Notes: generated from the sequence alone by a model not told the origin. A DNA stretch of 64,000 nucleotides from Sedimentitalea xiamensis (GCF_030164465.1 NZ_JASNJE010000013.1:48222-112221), one strand, 5' to 3'. Positions 8,517 to 18,149 are shown, counted from the first letter of the stretch. Program-made: numbers and translations.

Positions 8517-8773
8517 CCAGCCGTTACGCTTACGGGACGTCTGTTCGGCGTTCGGTCCTGGCGGAATTGCTCGTCACCCTCGCCCGGTTCAACGCGACCC
8601 AACTGGCCGGCGTGCACCAGGCACTCGTGCATGAACAGGAACGCTCGGGAACGGTCTGGGCGCTGGAGTGGATGATCCTGCCGCAAATGGCGCAGGCCAC
8701 GACACGCGGTCTGACGACGGCGCAGGATCTGTGCCGGTCGGTGACGCGCCTGGGATCACCGAATCCCGGCTGA
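8513..8773 (+). pseudogene. pcaC-like 5' fragment (chimeric or decayed)
   Basis: An 86-codon reading frame coupled to the dehydratase gene by ATGA. Its first 48 bases match the start of pcaC (15576-15623) at 44 of 48 positions, giving MTSRYAYGTSVRRSVL against [16 protein letters not shown]. Similarity stops abruptly at codon 16. A weak colinear echo (Gln36-Ala37-Leu38 at the same place, and GTVWA shifted by one codon) remains, but the rest does not resemble a carboxymuconolactone decarboxylase and the frame ends about 40 residues early. I read it as the remnant or recombinant product of a second pcaC copy. An expressed small protein cannot be excluded. Confidence 0.55.
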
Positions 8774-9010
8774 GACCGCGCCGCCGTCCGGACTGTCACC
8801 TGACCTGCCCGGTCGTGTTCCGCCAGTGTTCGCCCCCTTGCCGCGGCCGTAATCGTCCGGCTCCCGCCGTCATGCGCAAACCGCAAATGCGCCGGTCGCG
8901 TCGCCCTGTCCGCGCGGTGATCGATCCGGCGATGTTGACAACCCGGCCGGCGCCCCCGAACCTCGCGGCTGATTTCGGTCAGGAATGAACGGTGCGCCGT
9001 CGGGTTTTGC

Positions 9011-9718
9011 ATGGAAACACTCACCTTCAGGACACGGGAGCTTGCGAAAGTCTACGGAGAGGGACGGTCCGCCGTGCACGCGCTGCGGGGCGTCGACCTC
9101 GACATCCCCAAGGGTGAAATCGTCGTGTTGCTCGGCCCCTCCGGAAGCGGCAAGTCCACCTTGCTGAACATCATCGGAGGGCTGGACCGCGCCACCGGCG
9201 GCGATGCGTTTTTCCGGGACCGCAACCTGACGGCGATGACGGACAGGGAATTGACCCGGTACCGGCGCGACCACGTGGGTTTCGTCTTTCAGTTCTACAA
9301 CCTGATGCCAAGCCTGACCGCCCGCGAGAACGTCGAACTCGTCACCGAGATCGCCCGCGACCCGATGGACCCGGACACGGCACTGGCGATGGTCGGCCTG
9401 CACGACCGGGTGGACCATTTCCCGGCGCAACTGTCCGGCGGCGAACAGCAACGGGTCGCCATCGCAAGAGCCGTCGCCAAGAACCCGACCGTCCTGCTCT
9501 GCGACGAACCCACCGGCGCCCTGGACAGCACGACCGGACGGGCGGTCCTGAACGTCCTGAAGAACGTCAACGAGAAACTGGGAGCCACCGTCCTGATCGT
9601 CACCCATGCCGCCAGCCAGGCGGCGATGGCCGACCGGGTCATCCACTTCGCCGATGGCGGCATCCGCAAGATCGAGATCAACGAGACCAAGTTGGCCCCG
9701 GAGGAGATCGAGTGGTGA
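9011..9718 (+). CDS. ABC transporter ATP-binding protein (MacB/LolD type)
   Basis: A 235-residue ATPase of the MacB/LolD/FtsE group. Walker [11 protein letters not shown]-loop [10 protein letters not shown], signature [14 protein letters not shown] and Walker [13 protein letters not shown] are all intact, with the D-loop and a switch His in IVTHAA. It overlaps the permease start (GTGA) and is followed by a membrane fusion protein, so the three form a complete efflux or lipoprotein-type export unit. Its location between the dehydroshikimate dehydratase and PcaQ suggests export of an aromatic acid or a toxic intermediate, but no motif shows the substrate. No clear Shine-Dalgarno sequence precedes the ATG. 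Confidence 0.9.
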   Translation: METLTFRTRELAKVYGEGRSAVHALRGVDLDIPKGEIVVLLGPSGSGKSTLLNIIGGLDRATGGDAFFRDRNLTAMTDRELTRYRRDHVGFVFQFYNLMPSLTARENVELVTEIARDPMDPDTALAMVGLHDRVDHFPAQLSGGEQQRVAIARAVAKNPTVLLCDEPTGALDSTTGRAVLNVLKNVNEKLGATVLIVTHAASQAAMADRVIHFADGGIRKIEINETKLAPEEIEW

Positions 9719-12078
9719 GCCCGCTGGACCGCAAGCTCCTGCGCGACCTCTGGCGCATCAAGGGACAGGCCGCGGCGATCGGCGTGGTCATCGCCGTCGG
9801 CGTCGCGATGCTGGTGATGATGAGCGGGCTGGTCACATCGCTGGTGCAGACCCGCGACGCCTATTATGACCGCTACCGTCTTGCGGACATCTTCGCCCCC
9901 GCCACCCGCGCCCCGGACCGCCTGGCGCACCGCATGGCCGCCATCGATGGCGTCAGCGCGGTGGAACCGCGGGTGACCGGCAGCGCGCTTGTCGATCTGC
10001 CCGGCCTCGACCTGCCGGTGCAGGCGCAGGCGGTGTCCCTGCCGGACCTGTCCGCGCCGCGGGTGAACGACGTGTTTCTCACCGACGGGCGGATGATAGA
10101 CAGCGATCACGCCGATGAAATCCTGCTGCTGCGGTCTTTCGCCAGGGCGCATGGCCTGCGTCCCGGAGACCGGATCAGCGCGACGATGAACGGGGCGCGG
10201 CACGGGTTCCGGATCGTCGGCCTCGCCCAAAGCCCGGAGTTTCTCTATACGACCGCGCCGGGCGAACTGATCCCCGACGATGCCCGTTTCGGTGTCCTCT
10301 GGATGAGCCGTTCAGCGCTTTCCGCCGCCTATGACATGGAAGGCGCGTTCAACGAGGCGCTGCTGACGCTGGCGCACGGGGCGAACGAGGCGGCCGTTCT
10401 GGACGCGGTCGACAGGCTGCTCGCGCCCTATGGCGGAACCGGCGCCTACCCGGTCGCCGACCAGACCTCCAACCGTTTCGTCAGCGAGGAAATCTCCGGG
10501 CTCGAAGCGTCGAGCGCCGCGGTGCCGCCGATCTTTCTCGGCGTCGCCGCCTTTCTCCTTTATATCGTGATCAGCCGCATGGTGCAGTCCGAACGCGAGG
10601 AAATCGGATTGATGAAGGCCTTCGGCTATACCGACACCGAAGTAGGCGTGCATTACTTCAAGCTGGTGATGGCGGTCGCCGTCGGCGGCGCGCTGGCCGG
10701 GTGCCTGCTGGGCATCGCCGGAGGGCGGGCGCTGGTCGAGGTCTATGTGATCTACTACAAGTTTCCATTCCTGCTGTTCCAGCTTGATCCGGCATCCTTC
10801 GCCGCGGGTGTCAGCGTCAGCATCCTGTCGGCCTCGGGTGGCGGGCTGCTGGTGCTGCGCCGGGTGTTCCTGCTCACCCCGGCAGCCGCCATGCGCCCCC
10901 CCACCCCGCCCGACTACAGCCGGGCCGGAAACATCGGGCGGGCCTTGAACGCCTGGCTCGATCAGCCGTCGCGGATGGTCCTGCGCCGGATCACCCGTCA
11001 GCCGGGGCGCATGGCGGGGGCGGTGATCGGCATTGCCTGCGGCATGGCCCTGAGCGCCTCGATGATCACGATCTACGCCGCCTTCGACCGCACCATCGAC
11101 CTGACATTCAACGTCATGGACCGCAGCGACGTGACCGTCAGTTTCACCAATGCGCTGTCGGACATGGCAGTCTTCGAACTGCGCCGCGACGATTCGGTGA
11201 TCCTGGCCGAACCCCGGCGCCATGTTCCGGCCGTGTTCCGCAACGGTCTGAACAGCCATCGCGGCGTCATCACCGGCATCCCGCCCGGAGCGCGGCTCGG
11301 GCGGGCGCTGGATTCGCAGCAGGCCGAAATCCCGTTGCCCGCCAGCGGCATCGTCCTGTCCACGGCGCTGGCGGACATCCTGAACGTCCGCCCCGGAGAC
11401 CGGCTGACCGTCGAGATGCGCGAAGGCCGACAGCCGACCCTTCAGATCCCGGTGACGGCAGTGGCCGAAAGCCTGCTGGGCGCGCCCGCCTACATGAACC
11501 TCGCTGCCCTGAACCGCGCCCTGGGCGAACCCGGCCGCATGTCGGGCGTCCTACTGGCCATCGACCGGGACCGCGCACCTGCGCTTTACGCCGCGTTGCG
11601 GAACATGCCGATGGTCGCCGGCGTCAGCCTGAAATCGGAGGCCGAGGCCGCCTTCCTGAAAACCATGAACACCGGCGCCGGGGCCATTCGCTACGTGATG
11701 GGCGCGATCGCCTTCGTGATCACCTTCGGCATCGTCTACAACGCCGCCCGCATCGCCCATGCGGAACGCTACCGCGACCTGGCAAGCCTGCGGGTGATCG
11801 GGTTCACCAGGGCCGAAACCGCCTTCGTCCTGCTGGGGGAGCTGGCGGTCGTGACCCTGGCCGCCCTGCCGCTGGGCAGTCTGTTGGGACATTATCTGTC
11901 CTTCGCCATCGCGGCGGGATTTTCCAGCGAACTCTACCAGATCCCGACGATCTTCGACCCGCCGAGCCACGGATTCGCCGCAATCGTGGTGATTGGCGCC
12001 GCCGCCGTCTCCGGCTGGCTGGTCAAACGCGACATCGACAGGGCCGATCTCGTTTCGGCGTTGAAAACGAGGGAGTAG
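9715..12078 (+). CDS. ABC transporter permease, FtsX/MacB-like, duplicated
   Basis: A membrane protein of about 787 residues with two FtsX-type halves: an N-terminal TM anchor, a large periplasmic domain (about 50-270) and three TM segments; then a second anchor near 440, a second periplasmic domain and three C-terminal TM segments. The GTG at 9715 forms the usual GTGA overlap with the ATPase gene and has GGAGGAG 10 bases upstream; a GTG one codon earlier is equally possible. Pairing one long permease with a separate ATPase and an HlyD-like adaptor resembles the DevBCA-type export layout. Substrate unknown. Confidence 0.87.
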   Translation: MSPLDRKLLRDLWRIKGQAAAIGVVIAVGVAMLVMMSGLVTSLVQTRDAYYDRYRLADIFAPATRAPDRLAHRMAAIDGVSAVEPRVTGSALVDLPGLDLPVQAQAVSLPDLSAPRVNDVFLTDGRMIDSDHADEILLLRSFARAHGLRPGDRISATMNGARHGFRIVGLAQSPEFLYTTAPGELIPDDARFGVLWMSRSALSAAYDMEGAFNEALLTLAHGANEAAVLDAVDRLLAPYGGTGAYPVADQTSNRFVSEEISGLEASSAAVPPIFLGVAAFLLYIVISRMVQSEREEIGLMKAFGYTDTEVGVHYFKLVMAVAVGGALAGCLLGIAGGRALVEVYVIYYKFPFLLFQLDPASFAAGVSVSILSASGGGLLVLRRVFLLTPAAAMRPPTPPDYSRAGNIGRALNAWLDQPSRMVLRRITRQPGRMAGAVIGIACGMALSASMITIYAAFDRTIDLTFNVMDRSDVTVSFTNALSDMAVFELRRDDSVILAEPRRHVPAVFRNGLNSHRGVITGIPPGARLGRALDSQQAEIPLPASGIVLSTALADILNVRPGDRLTVEMREGRQPTLQIPVTAVAESLLGAPAYMNLAALNRALGEPGRMSGVLLAIDRDRAPALYAALRNMPMVAGVSLKSEAEAAFLKTMNTGAGAIRYVMGAIAFVITFGIVYNAARIAHAERYRDLASLRVIGFTRAETAFVLLGELAVVTLAALPLGSLLGHYLSFAIAAGFSSELYQIPTIFDPPSHGFAAIVVIGAAAVSGWLVKRDIDRADLVSALKTRE

Positions 12079-12083
12079 CCGGA

Positions 12084-13316
12084 ATGGTCAAAGCGAGAAA
12101 AAGATCCCGGATCGTTCTGACCGCCGGCGCCCTGCTGCTGGTTGCCGGGGCGCTCGCCGCCGCGTTCTGGCCCAAGCCGTCGATGGTCGACATGGGCGAG
12201 GTCACGCGCGGCGCCATGCGCCTGACCATCGACGAAGAAGGCCGCACGCAGGTGCGGGACGCCTATGTCGTTTCGACCCCCGTCGCCGGACAGTTGCAGC
12301 GCGTCGGCGTCGAACCGGGCGACCCGGTGGAACGCGGCAAGACAGTCGTCGCGCATATGCATCCCACCAATCCCGCCGCGCTGGACGTGCGCACCCGCGA
12401 ACAGGCGCTGGCCGCGGTCGCCGCCGCAACCGCGGCCCTGCGGGTGGCGCGCGCCGACCTGAATGCCGCCATCGCCAACCGCGACGGCGCGGATACCGAA
12501 CTCAACCGGACGGAAGAACTGGTCGCGCGCGGGTTTTCCACCAGCGCCGCGCTGGACCGCGCCCGCCAGGCGGCGCGGGTGGCCCAGGCCAGCGTCGACA
12601 CCGCCGAAGCCGCGATCGCCATGCGCGAGGCCGAGATCGCCAATGCGCAGGCGCAGCTGATCGGTTTCGACGACAAGAAGCTGGCGGCAGCCATGGGCAA
12701 CGGCGCCAATGACATCCCGCTCTACGCGCCTGCGGACGGGCGCATTCTCCGGGTGATCCAGCAAAGCGAAACGGCCTTGCCCGCCGGCGCGCCGATCATG
12801 GAAATCGGCAATATCGCCAACGATCTCGAAATCGTCGCCGAACTGCTGTCCACGGACGCGGTGCAGGTCGCCCCCGGCGATCCGGTGATCATCACCGACT
12901 GGGGCGGCCCGCGCGATCTCGACGGCGAAGTCACCCGTGTCGAACCCTTCGGCGTCACCCAGTTCTCGGCCCTGGGCGTCGAGGAACAGCGGGTGAATAC
13001 GGTCATCGCCATTTCCAGCCCGCCCGAAGACTATGCCGGGCTCGGCCACGGGTTCCGGGTCGAGGCCCGGATCGTCGTCTGGGACGCCGAGGATACCCTG
13101 ATCGTCCCCGCCAGCGCGCTGTTCCGAAACCGCACCTCCTGGGCGGTCTTCGTCGCGAACGACGGGGTGGCCCGGCTCCGCGAGATCGAGATCGGCCCCA
13201 ACAACGGCACCGAAGCGCAGGTCGTCAGCGGTCTCAGCGAAGGCGACCGGGTCGTTCTCTACCCGTCGTCGGGGCTGACGGATGGCACGCGCATCGCGGC
13301 GCGCGTCCTCAACTGA
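12084..13316 (+). CDS. Periplasmic adaptor (HlyD/membrane fusion family)
   Basis: A 410-residue adaptor protein: an N-terminal membrane anchor (residues about 9-28), a lipoyl/biotinyl-like half-domain (VSTPVAGQLQRVGVEPGDPVERGKT), a long alpha-helical hairpin rich in Ala/Arg/Glu (about 95-190), then beta-barrel and membrane-proximal domains (QSETALPAGAPIMEIGN onward). It begins 5 bases after the permease gene and completes the tripartite export unit. It probably bridges the permease to a TolC-like outer membrane channel encoded elsewhere. Confidence 0.88.
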   Translation: MVKARKRSRIVLTAGALLLVAGALAAAFWPKPSMVDMGEVTRGAMRLTIDEEGRTQVRDAYVVSTPVAGQLQRVGVEPGDPVERGKTVVAHMHPTNPAALDVRTREQALAAVAAATAALRVARADLNAAIANRDGADTELNRTEELVARGFSTSAALDRARQAARVAQASVDTAEAAIAMREAEIANAQAQLIGFDDKKLAAAMGNGANDIPLYAPADGRILRVIQQSETALPAGAPIMEIGNIANDLEIVAELLSTDAVQVAPGDPVIITDWGGPRDLDGEVTRVEPFGVTQFSALGVEEQRVNTVIAISSPPEDYAGLGHGFRVEARIVVWDAEDTLIVPASALFRNRTSWAVFVANDGVARLREIEIGPNNGTEAQVVSGLSEGDRVVLYPSSGLTDGTRIAARVLN

Positions 13317-13325
13317 TCCGCCCGG

Positions 13326-14246
13326 TCACGCGGGCGTCGCGCCGGGGTCCGCGGCGGCCTGCACCAGGGCGCGGGCAAAGGCGCGGGAGGCGGCGGAGGG
13401 CACCTCTTCGGCGCGGGTCATGATCCCGACCGCTCCGGCGGTGGCAGCCATGTCGAGGTCGAGCCGGACCAGCAGCCCGCCGGCGATATCGCCGGCGACG
13501 ACGCCGAGGCTGATGAACCAGACCGTTCCCGGATCGCCAAGCGTGACCGTGCGGCCAAAGGCCGGCGATGCGGATTCGATCCGGTTGGCGAACAGCGGAA
13601 TGCCCTGCGAGATCAGGAGCCGCGCCACCAGCGGCCGGATCGCCGAATCCTTCGGCGGATAGAGCACGCGGAACGCTTCCAGGTCGCCGAGCCTGCGGAC
13701 GGAAGCCGCCGGTCCGCCCCGCGCCGTCACCACCGCGACCTCTTCGCTGTAAAGCTGACGAAACGACAGCCCCTGCATCGACTCCGGCCGCCCCAACCGC
13801 CCCACGACCATGTCGAGCCGGCCCGCGCGCAGCCGCGTCGTCAGGTCGTGATGCGGCCCTTCGTGGATCTCGATCAGCGTATCCGGGTTGCGGGCGGCGA
13901 AAGCCGGGACCATGCGCGGCAGCAGGTGGGACACGACGCTGGGCAGCGCGCCGATCTTCAGGCTCGCCCCCGCGCCGCTTGTCGCCCGAACGCTGCGCAG
14001 CCCATGCCGCAGCGCCGCCGTGCTCTGTTCCGCGAATTGCAGGAACACCTCTCCTTCCGGGGTCAGCGCGACGCCGGAGCGGCTGCGCTCCATCAGCACG
14101 GCACCCACGATCTCTTCCAGTTCCCTGAGCGTCTTGGAAATCGCCGGCTGCGTCAGGTTCAGCTGTTCGGACGCGCGTTTCAGGCTGCGCGCCCGCGCGA
14201 TCGCGCTGAAGGCATCGAGATGCCGGAACTTGATCCGTCGATCCAT
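13326..14246 (-). CDS. pcaQ: LysR family regulator, PcaQ type
   Basis: A 306-residue LysR protein. The N-terminal winged helix (KFRHLDAFSAIARARSLKRASEQLNLTQPAISK region, residues 6-40) has the R-R-I-K-F-R-H-L opening typical of PcaQ rather than of generic LysR proteins; an effector-binding domain follows. It is divergent from pobA-pcaCHG with a 95-base shared promoter region, the arrangement known for PcaQ in rhizobia and roseobacters. There it activates pca genes in response to beta-carboxy-cis,cis-muconate or gamma-carboxymuconolactone. Its 3' end faces the adaptor gene (9-base gap). Confidence 0.85.
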   Translation of the reverse strand: MDRRIKFRHLDAFSAIARARSLKRASEQLNLTQPAISKTLRELEEIVGAVLMERSRSGVALTPEGEVFLQFAEQSTAALRHGLRSVRATSGAGASLKIGALPSVVSHLLPRMVPAFAARNPDTLIEIHEGPHHDLTTRLRAGRLDMVVGRLGRPESMQGLSFRQLYSEEVAVVTARGGPAASVRRLGDLEAFRVLYPPKDSAIRPLVARLLISQGIPLFANRIESASPAFGRTVTLGDPGTVWFISLGVVAGDIAGGLLVRLDLDMAATAGAVGIMTRAEEVPSAASRAFARALVQAAADPGATPA

Positions 14247-14341
14247 TTACTTACCCAAAACAGAAAGTATTTTGCCTTATTGTTCATTTTTCTTGTCGCT
14301 TGCAACATGCGAATATCAATCATCACGTGGAGGAGAACGGG
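14247..14341. promoter_or_regulatory. Divergent pcaQ / pobA-pca promoter region
   Basis: A 95-base AT-rich stretch in an otherwise GC-rich neighbourhood, separating the pcaQ and pobA starts. It carries several A/T runs (14265-14300) and, next to pobA, the Shine-Dalgarno GGAGGAGAA at 14329-14337. PcaQ is expected to bind here by position. I could not recognise its published site with confidence. Confidence 0.5.
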
Positions 14342-15511
14342 ATGAAAACCCAAATCGCGATCATCGGCGGCGGACCTTCGGGATTGCTCCTGTCGCAATT
14401 GCTGCACACCCGTGGGATCGACAGCATCGTGCTGGAACGCAAGACCAAGGACTATGTTCTGGGGCGAATCCGCGCCGGCGTTCTGGAACAGGGCTTCGTC
14501 AGACTGCTGGAAGAAGCCGGATGCGCGGACCGGCTGCACGCCGAAGGTTTCGTCCATTCCGGCACGCTGATTTCCTACGGCGGCGAGATGTTCCGGCTCG
14601 ATTTCGAGGAACACACCGGAACCCCCGTGATCGTCTACGGCCAGACCGAAGTGACCCGCGATCTTTACGACGCGCGCGAGAAAGCCGGCGGACAGATCGA
14701 ATTCAACGTCGATAACGTGGTGATCCACGACGCGGATTCCGACACCCCGCATGTCACCTATGCCGTGGACGGCAAACAGCGGCGGATCGACTGCGATTTC
14801 GTCGCCGGCTGCGACGGCTTTCACGGGGTCAGCCGGCAGACGATCCCGCTGGATGTGCGCCGGGAATACGAAAAGGTCTATCCCTTCGGCTGGCTCGGCA
14901 TCCTGTCCGAAACGCCGCCGGTCAACCACGAACTGATCTACGCCAATTCCGAACGCGGCTTCGCGCTCTGTTCGATGCGCAACGACAATCTCAGCCGCTA
15001 CTACATTCAATGCTCGCTCAGCGACAAGCCCGAGGACTGGACGGACGACGCGTTCTGGCAGGAACTTCGCCGCCGCATTCCCGCCGACCAGGCAGACAAG
15101 CTCGTCACCGGGCCGAGCATCGAGAAATCCATCGCCCCGCTGCGATCCTTCGTGACCGAACCCATGCGCTGGGGCCGGCTGTTCCTCTGCGGCGACGCCG
15201 CCCATATCGTGCCGCCCACCGGCGCCAAGGGCCTGAACACCGCCGCCTCGGACGTGCATTACCTCTATGAAGGGCTGCGCAGCTACTATGCCAGCGGCAG
15301 CACCGACGGGATCGACAGCTATTCCGGCAAGGCGCTGAGCCGCATCTGGAAGGCCGAACGCTTCAGCTGGTGGTTCTCGTCGATGATGCACCGCTATCCC
15401 GACCAGTCGGAATTCGACCTCAAGATGCAGGTCGCCGACCTGGAATTCCTGCGATCCAACAAGGCCGCGCAGAAGGCGATGGCCGAGAACTACGTGGGAC
15501 TCCCCTACTGA
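14342..15511 (+). CDS. pobA: 4-Hydroxybenzoate 3-monooxygenase
   Basis: A 389-residue class A flavin monooxygenase, matching the usual PobA length of 389-394. The FAD fingerprint GGGPSGLLLSQLL starts at residue 8, GRIRAGVLEQG follows at about 42-52, and the second FAD motif LFLCGDAAHIVPPTGAKGLN lies near 280-300. The ATG at 14342 has GGAGGAG 6 bases upstream; earlier in-frame codons would run into the promoter. It hydroxylates 4-hydroxybenzoate to protocatechuate with NADPH and O2, so it provides a second entry to the ring-cleavage genes behind it. It is the first gene of the PcaQ-controlled operon. Confidence 0.95.
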   Translation: MKTQIAIIGGGPSGLLLSQLLHTRGIDSIVLERKTKDYVLGRIRAGVLEQGFVRLLEEAGCADRLHAEGFVHSGTLISYGGEMFRLDFEEHTGTPVIVYGQTEVTRDLYDAREKAGGQIEFNVDNVVIHDADSDTPHVTYAVDGKQRRIDCDFVAGCDGFHGVSRQTIPLDVRREYEKVYPFGWLGILSETPPVNHELIYANSERGFALCSMRNDNLSRYYIQCSLSDKPEDWTDDAFWQELRRRIPADQADKLVTGPSIEKSIAPLRSFVTEPMRWGRLFLCGDAAHIVPPTGAKGLNTAASDVHYLYEGLRSYYASGSTDGIDSYSGKALSRIWKAERFSWWFSSMMHRYPDQSEFDLKMQVADLEFLRSNKAAQKAMAENYVGLPY

Positions 15512-15575
15512 TGCGCGCCACCGGCCCTGACGCGGCGACCGCGCGCGTATTCGAAAACGGAAAAGGAGAATCGTC

Positions 15576-15956
15576 ATGACCAGCCGTTACGCTTCTGGGA
15601 TGTCTGTTCGGCGTTCGGTTCTGGGGGATTCGCATGTGGACCGGGCGGAGGCCGCCAAGACCGACTTCGACCTGCCCTTCCAGGCGCTGATCACCGAGGG
15701 CGCCTGGGGCACGGTCTGGGCCGATGACAGCATCTCAAGGCGCGAACGATCCATGCTGACGCTGGCACTGCTCGCCGCGACCGGGAATTTCGAGGAGATC
15801 CCGATGCACATCCGCGCCACCGCCAATACGGGCGCGACCAAGAATGACGTGATGCAGGCTCTGCTGCACGTGGCGATCTACGCCGGCGTGCCCAAGGCCA
15901 ATCATGCAATCAAACTTGCCAAACAAACATACGCCGAAATGGAGGAGAACAGATGA
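15576..15956 (+). CDS. pcaC: 4-Carboxymuconolactone decarboxylase
   Basis: A 126-residue AhpD-like/CMD family protein of full length. The conserved block [17 protein letters not shown] and the C-terminal [17 protein letters not shown] and [16 protein letters not shown] motifs identify PcaC. It converts gamma-carboxymuconolactone to beta-ketoadipate enol-lactone. A good Shine-Dalgarno, AAAAGGAGA, precedes it, and its stop overlaps the pcaH start. The first 16 codons use unusually many T-ending triplets for this GC-rich DNA and are nearly duplicated at 8513. The 64 bases between pobA and pcaC contain no gene, although pcaD is commonly found next to pcaC in relatives. Confidence 0.93.
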   Translation: MTSRYASGMSVRRSVLGDSHVDRAEAAKTDFDLPFQALITEGAWGTVWADDSISRRERSMLTLALLAATGNFEEIPMHIRATANTGATKNDVMQALLHVAIYAGVPKANHAIKLAKQTYAEMEENR

Positions 15957-16681
15957 CCCAGCCCGGAGAGTTCTATCAGCGAGACCGGAGCATTCAGCCT
16001 CCGGCCTTTACGCCCGGATACAAGACATCCGTCGCGCGCAGCCCGCGTTATTCGATGATCTCGCTGCAAAACTCGGTTTCCGAGATAACCGGTCCCCGCT
16101 TCGGCCATAGTGACATCGACGCGGGCGACAATGACCTGCTGACCAACTACGCCAAGGCCGGCGAAAGCCCGATCGGCGAGCGGATCATCCTGCACGGGCG
16201 GGTGCTGGACGAGAACGCGCGGCCTGTTCCGAAGACGCTTGTCGAGATCTGGCAGGCCAACGCGGGCGGGCGGTATCGGCACAAGAAGGACACCTATCTC
16301 GCGCCGATAGACCCGAACTTCGGCGGCTGCGGCCGGACGCTGACAGATGAGAACGGCTATTTCTACTTCCGCACCGTCAAACCAGGCGCCTACCCCTGGC
16401 GCAACATGGTCAACAATTGGCGGCCCGCGCATATCCACGTCTCTGTCTTTGGTACGGGCTTCGCGCAACGGCTGATCACGCAATGCTATTTCGAAGGCGA
16501 TCCACTGATCCCGATCTGCCCGATCGTGCAGACAATTCCCGATCAGGGTGCCATCGAGCAGCTGACCGCCAAGCTCGATCTGAACGCAACCATCCCGCTC
16601 GACAGCATTGCCTACAAGTTCGACATCGTGCTGCGCGGGCGTCGCTCGACGCTTTTCGAGAACCGTCTGGAAGGAAACTGA
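15953..16681 (+). CDS. pcaH: Protocatechuate 3,4-dioxygenase beta subunit
   Basis: A 242-residue intradiol dioxygenase beta chain. All four Fe(III) ligands are present at the same numbers as in the Pseudomonas enzyme: Tyr108 (GGRYRH), Tyr147 (PGAYPW), His160 and His162 ([11 protein letters not shown]). The intradiol core signature [21 protein letters not shown] is intact. With PcaG it cleaves protocatechuate to 3-carboxy-cis,cis-muconate. It overlaps pcaC by 4 bases and is followed 3 bases later by pcaG. Confidence 0.96.
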   Translation: MTQPGEFYQRDRSIQPPAFTPGYKTSVARSPRYSMISLQNSVSEITGPRFGHSDIDAGDNDLLTNYAKAGESPIGERIILHGRVLDENARPVPKTLVEIWQANAGGRYRHKKDTYLAPIDPNFGGCGRTLTDENGYFYFRTVKPGAYPWRNMVNNWRPAHIHVSVFGTGFAQRLITQCYFEGDPLIPICPIVQTIPDQGAIEQLTAKLDLNATIPLDSIAYKFDIVLRGRRSTLFENRLEGN

Positions 16682-16684
16682 CCA

Positions 16685-17305
16685 ATGCCTCAGGAACTCG
16701 CATATCTGAAAGAATCCGCGTCGCAGACGGCCGGACCCTACGTTCATATCGGGTTGGCCCCCGGCGCCGCAGGCTTTGAAATCTATCGCCAGGAGTTGGG
16801 TCGCGACATGACCGGCCCCAACGCCAAAGGCGAACGCATTCGCGTCGAAGGCCGCATCATCGACGGCATGGGCGCACCCATCAAGGATGTACTGCTGGAA
16901 GTCTGGCAAGCCAATGCCGATGGCCACTATGCGCATCCCGAAGGCGGCGGCGAGGTCGAAGAGGGTTTCCGTGGCTGGGGTCGGGTCATTTCGGATTTCG
17001 ACACCGGCGAATGGGGCTTTGACACGGTCAAGCCCGGCGCGACCCGGGGCCGCAATGTCGGCACGCAAGCACCGCATCTGAACCTGTGGATCGTCGCCCG
17101 CGGGATCAATATCGGGCTCAACACGCGGATGTATTTCTCCGACGAAGCGGAGGCGAACGCCGCCGATCCGGTGCTGAACCTCATTGAATGGGAAAACCGG
17201 CGCGGCACGCTGATCGCAGAACGTACGGAACGGGATGGCATGCCCGTCTACCGCTTTGACGTCCGCCTGCAAGGCGAAGATGAAACAGTGTTCTTCGATG
17301 TCTGA
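16685..17305 (+). CDS. pcaG: Protocatechuate 3,4-dioxygenase alpha subunit
   Basis: A 206-residue alpha chain. It has the intradiol fold (RVEGRIIDGMGAPIKDVLLEVWQANADG) but lacks the two-His/two-Tyr set of the beta chain, as expected of PcaG, and keeps the APHLNLWIVARGINIGL segment. It forms the (alpha-beta)Fe protomer with PcaH. Its last 8 bases overlap the start of the BKACE gene, indicating that this gene belongs to the pca operon. Confidence 0.95.
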   Translation: MPQELAYLKESASQTAGPYVHIGLAPGAAGFEIYRQELGRDMTGPNAKGERIRVEGRIIDGMGAPIKDVLLEVWQANADGHYAHPEGGGEVEEGFRGWGRVISDFDTGEWGFDTVKPGATRGRNVGTQAPHLNLWIVARGINIGLNTRMYFSDEAEANAADPVLNLIEWENRRGTLIAERTERDGMPVYRFDVRLQGEDETVFFDV

Positions 17306-18149
17306 TCCCAAGCAAAAGCCCTGCATCATCTGCGTCGCGATCACCGGCTCCCTGCCCACCAAGGCGAACAACCCGGCGGTGCCGATCACCGTCGCCGAGC
17401 AGGTCGAGAGCACCCAGGAAGCCTTCGAGGCCGGCGCCTCCATCGTGCACGCCCATGTGCGCAACGGTGACGGGACGCCCTCCTCGGATCCGGAAAAGTT
17501 CGCCCGGCTGAAGGACGGGCTGGACAAGCACTGCCCCGGCATGATCGTGCAGTTCTCGACCGGCGGGCGGTCGGGCGCCGGGCAGACGCGGGGCGGGATG
17601 CTGCCGCTGCGCCCGGACATGGCCTCGCTCTCGGTCGGCTCCAACAACTTCCCGACGCGGGTCTACGAGAATCCGCCGGACCTGGTGGACTGGCTGGCGT
17701 CCGAGATGAAGGCGTATGATGTGAAACCCGAGATCGAGGCCTTCGACCTCAGCCACATCTTCCAGGCGGCGAAGATGCATGCCGACGGGCGGATCAAGGA
17801 CACCCCCTATGTGCAGTTCGTCATGGGCGTGAAGAACGCGATGCCGGTCGACCGCGAGGTCTTCGACTTCTACATCCGCACGGTCCGCCGCCTGTTCGGG
17901 CCGGACGCGCCCTGGTGCGCCGCCGGCATCGGCGCGCAACAGCTGACCCTGAACGAATGGGCCGTGGCGAGCGGCGGCCACGCCCGCACCGGGCTCGAGG
18001 ACAACGTGCGCCTGGACCGCGATACGCTCGCTCCATCGAACGCGGCGCTGGTACGGCGCGTGGCTGAGATCTGTGACAAAAACGAACGCCCCGTGGCGAC
18101 CTGGGCCGAGGCACGGCAAATCCTGGGGTTGAAGGAGGTAGCGGCCTAG
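17298..18149 (+). CDS. Beta-keto acid cleavage enzyme (BKACE/DUF849), probably acting on beta-ketoadipate
   Basis: A 283-residue DUF849 TIM-barrel enzyme. Zinc ligands His51 and His53 (HAHVRN) and the later Glu in GLEDN are present. Family members condense a beta-keto acid with acetyl-CoA to give acetoacetate and the shortened acyl-CoA. The gene overlaps pcaG by 8 bases and closes the operon, so beta-ketoadipate is the natural substrate candidate, giving succinyl-CoA and acetoacetate. This would bypass PcaIJ and PcaF, none of which is seen here. The ATG at 17298 is preferred to an in-frame ATG at 17235 inside pcaG. Substrate assignment is inferred from context. Confidence 0.82.
   Translation: MSDPKQKPCIICVAITGSLPTKANNPAVPITVAEQVESTQEAFEAGASIVHAHVRNGDGTPSSDPEKFARLKDGLDKHCPGMIVQFSTGGRSGAGQTRGGMLPLRPDMASLSVGSNNFPTRVYENPPDLVDWLASEMKAYDVKPEIEAFDLSHIFQAAKMHADGRIKDTPYVQFVMGVKNAMPVDREVFDFYIRTVRRLFGPDAPWCAAGIGAQQLTLNEWAVASGGHARTGLEDNVRLDRDTLAPSNAALVRRVAEICDKNERPVATWAEARQILGLKEVAA

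Noticed and set aside
8935..8940. TTGACA as a promoter for the export pump genes
   Set aside because: No AT-rich -10 at a suitable distance; a chance hexamer is likely.
14180..15577. 465-codon frame antisense to pobA
   Set aside because: pobA matches its family over the full length; the antisense frame has no recognisable domain.
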